NCBI RefSeq assembly: GCF_030272615.1
Contig: NC_081409.1
Location: 241,820,332 to 241,884,331, forward strand
Origin: Cryptomeria japonica
Lineage: Eukaryota > Streptophyta > Pinopsida > Cupressales > Cupressaceae
Direction of reading: 5' to 3'
Length of the DNA: 64,000 bases
Both the position numbers and the translations under genes were made by a program. Below the pieces are notes generated by a model. The model was not told the DNA's origin, ran no database searches, and saw nothing but the letters and a program-made list of their open reading frames with translations. Below are positions 55,548 through 64,000 of this stretch, piece after piece; the first letter of the stretch is position 1; each line of letters begins with the position of its first letter.

Positions 55548-58341
55548 TGTTGACGTGGCTAAAATCGTATTGCTACAACTTTATCCGGCCAACGCAGAAT
55601 AGAATTTACTCATTGAGTCTCCTATCCTCTCTTGTATAAGGAAGCCCTAATGCTGTTTTTAATTGATCAATGGGGACAACCTCAAGGTTTCAAATGTCAG
55701 TTCATTACTGCGGGATAGTTCAACGGTTGATGTGTTTTCTGGGAGCACAAGGGGCCTTACGTTTACAACAAGCTGGTTTGCATCTGATTCTCAAACTGGG
55801 AAATAAAAGCATAGGAGAAGGGTTTAGGAGACTTAAAATTAACAAGACTGGTGTGTAAGTAGACGAATTCAACATAACCAATCCCTGCTTGGCCATAATA
55901 ACTCACAACCTCACAAGAACAGTGCAATCTTTAAGGGAGACTTAGAAGATTTTCAGGCTGTAGGTGGATGCCTAAGCACCCAATTCAGGCGTAGCTCAGA
56001 CGGACACCTGCAATTGAACTAAACACAATTTTAAAGGCTCAGACTAACCATACACGGGGATACACAATCAACATATCCCCAATGGTATGAACCCGAATCC
56101 TTCAAATACCTGCACACAAAAGGATCTATCTAATCTGTTGAAGGAAACCATGCAAACAGTAAAACCAAGATGATAAACACCAAATCAATGTCCATATATT
56201 GATTTCAACTGCTATTACAACAATTTTTGCAACATTTCTATGCTATTCCTAACTACTAAAATCTAACTTTCTAATCTAATTTGTTATGATTGTCTACAAA
56301 AATTCTAACCCTTTACAATGAGAGGCATCCTGCCTTTTATAGATTTTACAATTTGAATCGATGGCTAGGATTGACTGCATCCAACAATTGCAATCTGCCT
56401 TCTAGAACTTGGCAGCTTTAACCCATGCCCATTTAATCCTCAGTTATCCCCCCAACCACTTTTTCAACTACCTACAATTGTTTGGCTTTAATCTGGTCAA
56501 TCCGGTAGTTGGACATAACTGATATGTGTCCCCTTGTTTTAAAATATCATGAATCGAGACCCACAAGCAGTTCTTTCACAATAAAGTATTTCAGTTTTTT
56601 TTTAGACTGATTTTCTGGAATTTCTTCCAGCCATGTATCTTTCTAAGAATGCACATTTTGAGTGTTCCTGTGCATTCTTCGTCTTCGGTCTTCAAGGTGG
56701 ATTTCGTCTTGTGGTCTTGTGATGGCGTGCTTCCCCATGCTTGGTTTTGATCCTCTACAATGCGCTCTTGCATCTTTGTTGGCCGACGTTGATCATGATT
56801 GCGTCTCCAATTTGAGCTCTAGGTTGACGCTCTAGCTCCTCCCAATGTCTTCCTGCAAACAATGAATTCCACTTTTAATAATCATTTTGAAAAATTAAAT
56901 AAATTAATTTAACAATCATATTAAATTTTAGACTGTCGGGCTTCATCTTGTCAAAGATGAAAGATGTTTGCATTTAAAATCTCCCCCTGCGAAATTAGGG
57001 TTTTAAGTTCAAAATGCGAGATTTAGACCCTAATTTAAAATGCCCCCTTTGTGGCGAAAATCGAGCATTTTGGCTTAGATGAAACTCGGACTATGAGAGA
57101 ATGCACGATTTGTGAAACATTAAAATGCCCCTCTTTATGATGAAAATTGGCCTCCCTCTCTCTTGACTTGCAAACTCTGCACTATGAGATCATTTGTGCG
57201 ATTTTGTTGATTTAACTTAAGACGCCTACCCTTTGCTCAAGATGAAAACTTAGGCCATATTGACTCCTTTGGAGCAACTTTCTTTTTTTTTTGTTTTCGA
57301 CTCATGGGCTTACTACATGAACCTTAGGCTCTTATGTAATTTCGGCCATTCTAGTTAAAAGGGGGTAATTTTGATTTTTCATTTTTTTTTGGCCCATTGG
57401 GCGATTTTGCAAACTTCACCTCTTTTCGGCCTTTGAAGGCGAAATGCGTGACTTAAAGGTTTTCAGCCTAAATGGGCCTTTTGCGAGATTTTGACTGTTT
57501 TAAGTTTCAATGCCCTCCTTAGTTAATTTTGGGCCATGGGGCCATAATGTGAGACTTGCCTTTGGGTTTTAAAACTTCGGCCAATTGAGGTTTTGTCTTG
57601 ATTTTAAAAATTCAGCCAATGAGGTTTTGTCTTGATTTTAAAAAATCGGCCAATTCAACCGAAAAGTGCGAATTTTGAAGATTTAAGGCCTTCTCGGCTT
57701 TTCGGACATCTCTGCACGATTTTGTCTTTCACCCCCTTTTAAACATTAAAATGCCCTGCTTTGTGGATTTCGGGCTAAGAAGTCGTCTTGTGCGATTTTA
57801 ACCTTTTGTTCATTTTCGGCTCTTTTGAGGTGAAATTGCGAACTCAGTCTCGTTTTTGGTCTTTTGAGGCTTATTGAGGGTTTTAACTCGGCCTTTTTAT
57901 TTGCCACTTGCCTTCGTCCTTTGGTGTATTTGCCGGGATTATTCTCGGCATTTTTAGGGTGAAATGAAAATTGCGAGTTTGCTTCGGAATTTTCTCGAGA
58001 GACTTTCGACAATGAATGAAGAACTCGACCCCTCATTTTCTACTTCCAACCCGATATTTGCTTCCATTTGCTAATGGCCTCGGGCATTTCTCGGCTCAGC
58101 AGGGCGATGCATGAAGAAAACAAGATCACAAAAAAGCGCATCTCACTCCAAAATGCCGAACTCATGCCCGAACTTAGAAACTCGGCCTTTGGAGGCTCAA
58201 TAATAGAAGGGATTCATCATTTTGACAGGGTAAAAAATAGTCCAAACTTTTCCACGTCTCTCTCATTCCGGCTCGGGCATACTGCAACTATGGGGGTCCC
58301 CTGCGAAGCAAAAAGGGGGGATGTGTGCAATACTCACAACA
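55548..58341 (-). mobile_element. Solo LTR D, 2.8 kb
   Basis: 2,794 bp, + strand ends TGTTGACGTG...TACTCACAACA, flanked by AGTTT (55543-55547) and AGTTC (58342-58346), a target-site duplication with one later change. It is close to solo LTR B in the first ~1.3 kb and shares its ends with A. The region 56990-57980 has irregular 'aaaatgccc', 'gtggcgaaaatcg' and 'attttgg' words, a diverged counterpart of the array in B. No second LTR or internal domain was found. Confidence 0.9.
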
Positions 58342-58379
58342 AGTTCCATTGACCTACTTTAGTCATTTGTGGACATCCA

Positions 58380-59261
58380 TATAATTAATATCTTTTGTCT
58401 TTTCTTATAGTCTTGGTTTGCATGTCATGTTATGAAAAGCTATCATATGAATTGGGGTTTTCATAGTGTTCCACCACTGTGTCACAATGGGCCTAATGTG
58501 TTCCTTATAAAATCCCAAATTGAGGTACCTACTATGAATTGCATGCTTCATTTGTCCAAGCTATTGTCAAATGTCTCATAAATCTCTCGAAGGCTAGGAG
58601 AGTTAGTATCAAAAGAGCTTATGACCTACATAGTAGGTGAGATGATGGAGCAAATATATCTGCAAAGAATGAAAATAATTTAGTAAATTTACAAGTTAGA
58701 AACCTAGAAATTTAGAAAAAATACAAATTATAAAATCAGCTATGTATTAGTTAATAATAAAATAAAAAAATTAATACTAAAATCAGCAATGCATTAAATT
58801 TATAAAAGAATAATCTCTTACCTCATTGTGGACTACCAATCATCGTTGAGGATATTTTGTTTGACACTTTTTCCTTCAGCTGTATTTGCCTTTGCCCATC
58901 AAGTCCACTATGAATCAACCACCATTGTTTGTAGAGGTTCTTGCACCTCAGTCATTCTCTCCAACAAAATGAAGTAGCTAGCATATTTGGTATCCACAAG
59001 CTTGAGGAATTCCTTCCATGAAAAAGTCCTAAACAAAGCAAGTGATGTGTGATGATTGCAAATAAACATCTAAATGTCTCTAGCTTTTGACACCACCTCC
59101 TTCACCCAATCTATTTTACGAATGGTTTTCAACGCGTTGTTCAATGCATGAACACATGGGGTCCAAAAAATGTGCTTGGAAGCACCCTCCACCATCAATC
59201 AAGCTAATTTGCATACATGGGCCAAATCAGTCACGACTTGTACAACATGAGAGGATCCAAT
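58380..59261 (-). pseudogene. hAT transposase pseudogene, C-terminal part
   Basis: Read leftward from 59261: SSHVVQVVTDLAHVCKLA, IFWTPCVHALNNALKTIRKI, DWVKEVVSKARDI and SWKEFLKLVDTKYASYFILL, the central block (DUF659-like region and following) of plant hAT transposases. Near 58430-58480 WWNTMKTPIHMIAF matches the C-terminal region before the dimerisation domain. Several stops. The reading continues upstream at 63903, on the other side of Gypsy-3. Confidence 0.82.
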
Positions 59262-59609
59262 TGGTTATTGCTATATCTGATAAATTAAATACAGGAAATA
59301 ATAATACAAATGATAAAGCATACCGGATACAAGAGTAAAATATATCTTTATTTGCACATGCAATTATTATAGAGAAGAAGTCCAGAATGGTCGACCAAGG
59401 ATTACACTAGATCCGACTATACCATACTACCTTCCTTGGTGGTACACAACATATTTAAAAGACTCGACGGTTGCCAAGAGGAACACAACTGCCAACCAAC
59501 CAACAAATTAACTACCCGAGAGTGACAACCCACTTAGTACAAACAATTAATACATTGGAAGACAACAAATATTATCAAACATAACAATAGGCATTTTATG
59601 CCGACTACA
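59262..59609 (-). repeat. Gypsy-3 3' LTR
   Basis: 348 bp, TGGTTATTGC...GCCGACTACA. Starts TGG where the other LTR has TGT. Confidence 0.9.
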
Positions 59610-59646
59610 TCATCCCCCCAAAACAAAAAGTCATCTTCCAGACGAC
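59610..59646 (-). promoter_or_regulatory. Gypsy-3 polypurine tract and adjacent stem-loop
   Basis: - strand TTTTGGGGGGATGA before the LTR. 59630-59636 (GTCATCT) and 59640-59646 (AGACGAC) form a 7-bp stem with one G-T type pair and loop TCC, homologous to the Gypsy-1 stem. Confidence 0.75.
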
Positions 59647-60780
59647 AAGTATAGATCAAGTAATATTCGAAAAGACTAATGACAAGATTGTAGGCAATGA
59701 TTTTGTATTGGACAACCCCAACTTGTAGCGTACCTACCAAATCAAATGGGGATTTGGGGGCAACGCTCCCAACGGGGTCAAGGGGCAACGTCCCTCATAG
59801 GCCCCACATGGAACTCCATGGCGCACATCAATTTTCTGATTTTTTTGAGATGCCAAAAACATTGTTGATGAAGCCAAAAACTGGAGATTTCACTCCTACC
59901 ATCTGCTTTTTTTGTCTTTCACATACGACTCCCCTCACTTCACATACGACTTCATGTACGACTCCCCTCACTTCATGTACGACTTGATACACGTCATGTA
60001 CGGTTTGAAACTTTATGTACGAACATGACTGCCTTGATTGGTTTTCCACATACGATTTAGTGTTTTTGTACGGTGTCTTTGAATTCAAGTACGACTGCTC
60101 CACACCTTACGGCTTGTACTCTAGTTTGTACGGGCTTGACTTCTCCACTATCAACTCCGTGTACGACATCAACCTATACGCTCACTTCTTTTTTCCATAT
60201 GGCGGGTGTAAATATGTTCCTGTGTCTATGTACGGTCTTTCATGTCCATATGACATGTAAGCTGGTTCCACATACGATCCTCTTGGTGTCATGTACGACC
60301 CGTGTACCCTTCCTATGGCTTACTCTCTCCCCCTCTGTAGGACATACTCTCTCCCCCTCCATACGGCATGCTCCTTTCTTGTTTGTATGACATCCTCTTC
60401 TCGTATAGTTTCCTTCTATTCTTGCCATTCGGCCTTCCAATTTGCCACTCGTATGGTTTAATGTTCCCATACTATCTTGATAGTTATTCCTCATACGGTC
60501 TTGACGATTTCTCACCCATTCGTATAGCCATTCTCCGTGCAACCACTTTCTCTCTCTAGATAGCTTGTCACGTGCATATGAACTACAAGTTACCCTACGA
60601 ACGTTTGTGGCATACAACTTCAACTCATACAGTTTCCCCTCATACGATATTTTGATGTTGCTCACGTACGATCTTTTCTTTCCCCATTCATACGACTCAC
60701 CTCCACTCTCGTACAACTTCCTCCAACTTCTCTTCAACTTCTCATATGGCCTGACCCCATACAATTCCCTCTAGCCTATC
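59647..60780 (-). repeat. Gypsy-3 3' region with dense TACGAC/GTACGG words
   Basis: From about 59925 to 60780, words such as CATACGACT, TGTACGACT and GTACGG recur every 15-40 bases. The - strand readings are Tyr/Val/Arg/Ser-rich (e.g. GKLYELKLYATNVRRVTCSS) and low in complexity, with no known domain. The left part (59810-59860) shares the 'ccatggcgca...gagatgcc' block with Gypsy-2. This is the counterpart of the GTACG-rich 3' regions of Gypsy-1 and Gypsy-2. Confidence 0.7.
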
Positions 60781-60887
60781 CCTATACATAATGTTCGGAC
60801 TCGGACTATGTACGGACTTTGCACTTCCTCAATTTTGCCAATTTGTAGCATGTTGTAGTCGGGGTGAAAGACTTCATAGTCTTCCAT

Positions 60888-62900
60888 CTACCAGTGAAAT
60901 AATCCGTTCAAAGAGCTTGTTTCATCTTCAGAACAATCTTCCAACTCGAGCACCCCTTCATCGTTTGGTTCCACGCCTTTCCTTCCTTCCTCCATCCCAA
61001 AATCTCCACCCTCAAACTCTGAGTCGAAGGATGCCAGTTCTTCACTCACCGCTTGGTTCCTCAGGTCGATGACGTACTTCCTCTCGTCATTCTCCATCGA
61101 GAGTGTGTTCCATTTCCAATTATGATTTGCCTTGGTAGTAATCAACCCTCCCCTCCCCAGGAGTGCGTTGTATGCCTTCTTCTGCAACGGGATGACTACG
61201 AAGTCCAAGAAAAATTGTTTCCCAATCATTACTTATTGTGCCATCAATGTTCCCAACGGCTTGATGCCTTGTTCGTCGGCACCTACCAAGTGGAGGAAGG
61301 TTGGCGGCTAGAGCGTTGGTCTTCCAAGGCATTTCAAAGTATCTTCTGATAGTACGTTTATTCCCGAGCCTCCATCGATGATGGTGTTTGTCAACTTCTT
61401 CCCCATTATTTCCATCTCGACGATCGTCGACTTCATCTTGATGCTCTTCGTCAGCAACATTGGATCACTGGCCTCGTTCCCTTCACATGGTGGTTTGCTT
61501 GTTAGTTCCTCTTGTGGTTTACATTGTCTTTGGCTAACTGTGTCGTCACTGACTGTGTTGGTAATTGCCACTCTCAATTGCGACATAGTTTGAAGAAGGT
61601 CCATCACCTTGATGGGTATGGTTGTCTGTAGCACCTCCCAAACTATGTTTATCTTTGACTCCCGCAATGATGTACTTGCAGTTCCATTGGAAGTTATTCG
61701 TTCATTCGCCAACACTTGTTCGACTTCTACTCTAGCTTCTCGGAGTCGTTTCTTCTCCCTACAAGGGTTAGAGTACACAGCCTTCTTCGTTTGTGTTCTC
61801 GTGATTGCCAAAACTGCCTCATCTTGTTTATCCACGTCTAGCATATTAATACCCTTTTGGTTCGGGCAGTCAATGTCTTCATGGGTCCCCGGTCCACACC
61901 ATTTGCACAATAATTGTATGCTATCTTTCTTATTATGGCAGTCTCTCGCAAAGTGTTCCCATTCACTACATTGTCGACACTGTATGATAGGACGTTATCT
62001 GGAGTTGTACTGTATTTGGTTTTACTCTTGTTTATTTCCGTTGACGCCAGACGATACATTTTGTGGTTTCGATGGGCTAGACTCTTCCTGTGTGAAGAGT
62101 ACTTGCGTACTTCTAGTCTTCAAATTATATGGACGCTCCTTTATTTGATGAACCATCACCTGACAAATCTCACAAAACATCTTTTTAGGGAAATTATCAT
62201 TCGTGTGCCCCTCAGTTTTGCACTCAATACACCATAGTTCATTACTTTCTTTATTGGTTCCTTTCATGGCCCTTAATTCTTTCATCATTCTCAACATATC
62301 CTGTCAAAGGGCCTATACAGTTTTGGATTCCTCATCATTGCTACCTTCAGTGCTCTCGTCATCGTCAATCTTCCTCTTCCCTCGAGAGGATGTTTTGTTT
62401 TCACTTTTGATGTCCATTGCCCAACTGTAAGCATCAGCGTACGAGGACGGAGGCATTACTTTCATCTTCTTGCGCAGCGAGGGGATCAATCCCTCAGTGA
62501 ACCACCTCTTCTTCAACCTATTGGCTGGTTGGTTCTCCATCTTGTTCATCAGTTCTTTGAGCCTATGATTGTATGCTCGCACTTTCTCGTTCTTCCCTTG
62601 CCTAGTGTTGTAAATTTCTGCAACAATCTCATTGTCAACTCTCAGCAGTTTGAATTCTTCTTGAAATGCCTTCTTTAGTTCAGTCCATCCCGCCTTGTGC
62701 TTAGCCTCTAGGTTTGTATACTGGTCAATGGCAATTCCCCGTAGGATTGCAAGAAATGCCTTCATTTGGTAATCCTAGTCATCCTAACCATTCGCCTCCC
62801 ATATTGTTATGGAGGTCTTGCAATGGCGTATGGGATCCTTTGATCCTTCCCTTATAAATTTAGGGAGTTTTTGCTTTTCCTGGGTGTTCATTATTGTTTT
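60888..62900 (-). pseudogene. Gypsy-3 gag-protease, one frame with point stops
   Basis: The - strand reading starts near 62892 (MNTQEKQKLPKF). Gag core: AILRGIAIDQYTNLEAKHKA, FKLLRVDNEIVAEIYNTRQG, QPANRLKKRWFTEGLIPSLR. Knuckles 1 and 2 are damaged (CIECKTEGHTNDNF, CEICQVMVHQIKER, final Cys lost), while the fourth, CKWCGPGTHEDIDC, is good. Protease TIIDGGSGINVL and YNALLGRGGLITTKANHNW follow. The segments 62313-62765, 62022-62297, 61308-61910 and 60888-61229 are all in one frame, so inactivation was by nonsense substitutions rather than indels. Confidence 0.88.
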
Positions 62901-63017
62901 CACTCAGAAGGTATTGTGTGTATTCGACCAGATTGGACCATCTCACTCTCACCTGTTGTGCCTTTCTTGCACTCTAGGCCACACACGAGCTCTCTACGTC
63001 TCCATCTTCTGTGTCTT

Positions 63018-63420
63018 CTACACCTTGGTCACCTTCTTCGTTTCTATACCCTTCCTCTCTGGAGTCTTCGGCTCAGGCCCCCAATTCTCAATTCCTTGGC
63101 GAGCAACAAGTTCCCAATACGGTGCAAATTGGTTTCTCGCCTGCTTACTCCTTTGTGTGCTGGACCTGGGTAGACCGTTCTGACTGCTACATTTTGATGC
63201 TTTCCTTGCACTCTCAGCCATGCTCACGTCCTCTACACGTCCACCTCCAGCGTCCCCAACGTCCTCAATACTCTGGGTACTTTTAGGTGTGCTGGACCTG
63301 GGTGGACTGTTTCGACCACTACGTTTCGTTGCTTTCCTTGCACTCTCGGCCATGTGCATGTCCTCTACACGTCCACCACCAGCATCCCAACATTCCAGGT
63401 ACTTCTAGGCTTTAACTCGT
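63018..63420 (-). repeat. Gypsy-3 Gag N-terminal tandem duplication
   Basis: Two units of about 125 bp (about 63165-63290 and 63291-63415) encode RVEDVSMAESARKASKCS and HMAESARKATKRSG, each followed by PRSSTP/QR. A third, weaker copy lies near 62985-63020. Confidence 0.75.
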
Positions 63421-63550
63421 CCCTATGCTCCCTCCGGCCGAGGGTCAGCGGATCACCTAATCGCTTGGTCTTGACCACCCCGTGGCCTCTCCTAACCTTT
63501 ATTGGGGTCTAAGGGCATGAATCACTCAAGGCTGACCTGATTTTCTTAAA

Positions 63551-63566
63551 GGCAATGGCGCCAAAA
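63551..63566 (-). promoter_or_regulatory. Gypsy-3 primer-binding site
   Basis: - strand TTTTGGCGCCATTGCC after the 5' LTR: same type as Gypsy-1 and Gypsy-2 with one change. Confidence 0.8.
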
Positions 63567-63897
63567 TGTTTATTGCTATATTTGATATATTAAATATAGG
63601 AAATAATAATACAAATGATAGTTCCGGAGGCCTTTTATTTGCACATGCAATTATTACAGAGAAGAAGACCAGAGATGGTTGGCCAAGGATTACACAAGAT
63701 CCAACTATACCATACTACCTACCTTGGCGGTACACAACATATTTAAAAGACCTCATGGTTGCCGAGAGGAACACAACTGTCAACCAACCGGCACATTAAC
63801 TACACAAGAGTGACAACCCACTTAATACAAACAATTAATACATTGGAAGACAACAAATATTATCAAACATAACGATAGGCATTTTATGCCGACTATA
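63567..63897 (-). repeat. Gypsy-3 5' LTR
   Basis: 331 bp, TGTTTATTGC...GCCGACTATA, matching 59262-59609 with substitutions and one replaced block of about 30 bp after 'caaatgata'. Confidence 0.9.
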
Positions 63898-64000
63898 CCA
63901 ACCTCTTATGTGGCATCCTTCAAAATGTGAAATTGGAGGCTTCCATCCTTCCTCTTCCCCAAACAATCAATAGCACTAGGAAAATAAGTGCCTATTGTAC
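63898..64000 (-). pseudogene. hAT transposase pseudogene, upstream part (runs off window)
   Basis: Across the CCAAT/CCAAC duplication the - strand reads DAT*EVG directly into SSHVVQVVTD, as in hAT transposases. The rest of the transposase N-terminus is beyond the window end. Confidence 0.65.

Larger units (their letters stand above)
59262..63897 (-). mobile_element. Gypsy-3: gag-protease element inside hAT pseudogene
   Basis: 4,636 bp, LTRs 59262-59609 and 63567-63897, flanks CCAAT (59257-59261) and CCAAC (63898-63902), a duplication with one change. PBS GGCGCCATTGCC type, PPT TTTTGGGGGGATGA. The - strand encodes Gag and protease close to those of Gypsy-1, with no RT, RNase H or integrase found. 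LTRs are visibly more diverged than those of Gypsy-1, with indels, so this is the oldest of the three. It joins the two halves of a hAT transposase when removed. Confidence 0.92.

Noticed and set aside
55548-58341. Possibility that LTR D is half of a pair with LTR A or B
   Set aside because: Each has its own target-site duplication, and the DNA between them contains unrelated genes and elements.
53021-64000. GNAT exon 3 with the acetyl-CoA motif
   Set aside because: Looked for on the + strand and not seen; probably beyond the window or too diverged to find by eye.

Overview
The window is nuclear DNA of a large-genome seed plant, most probably a gymnosperm such as a conifer. That assignment is an inference from four things: plant-type GT-AG and GC-AG introns, one intron of 13.5 kb, plant Ty1-copia and Ty3-gypsy elements nested in each other, and very long LTRs. 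No tRNA, rRNA, bacterial, organellar or viral gene was recognised.

Host genes are a small minority and all lie on the + strand. (1) The last two exons of an unidentified protein (20519-20620 and 20722-20916) are joined by a 101-bp GC-AG intron and end in an acidic tail. (2) Exon 1 (38987-39364) and exon 2 (52865-53020) of a plastid-targeted GCN5-related N-acetyltransferase (GNAT) gene are separated by a 13,500-bp intron, into which a 12-kb gypsy element, itself carrying a nested element, has inserted. Later GNAT exons, including the acetyl-CoA site, were not found before the end of the window.

Left to right: solo LTR A (63-5272, 5.2 kb, TSD AGTAT) carries 15 near-palindromic hairpin units. 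Unique DNA follows, with a 20-bp inverted repeat interrupted by a full copia element (Copia-1, 6835-18764, - strand, TSD GAATA); Copia-1 itself carries solo LTR B (9062-11750, TSD CTTAG) in its RNase H. A 950-bp hAT-type MITE (19119-20068, TSD CATATTCA) and the 3' end of gene 1 come next. From 26.1 to 34.8 kb an old - strand copia is split by a + strand copia (Copia-2, from 27441), whose 3' LTR is split again by solo LTR C (33168-34422, TSD CCTAT). A decayed tandem repeat (36.6-37.9 kb) precedes the GNAT gene. GNAT intron 1 holds Gypsy-1 (40368-52305, TSD ATGCT) with Gypsy-2 nested inside (45391-51030, TSD AGCCG). After GNAT exon 2 come solo LTR D (55548-58341) and a - strand hAT transposase pseudogene (58.4-64 kb) split by Gypsy-3 (59262-63897).

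The most unusual material is in the transposons. The three gypsy elements code for Gag and a retropepsin-like protease with four CCHC knuckles (degenerate in Gypsy-3) but have no recognisable reverse transcriptase. They carry GTAC/GTACG-saturated DNA, including a 21-bp minisatellite that encodes a Gly/Thr/Pro heptad protein, and a small stem-loop beside the polypurine tract in all three. The long solo LTRs each carry a different internal array, the best being hairpins spaced about 166 or 177 bp apart. Boundaries marked by perfect target-site duplications are reliable. Functional suggestions are hypotheses.
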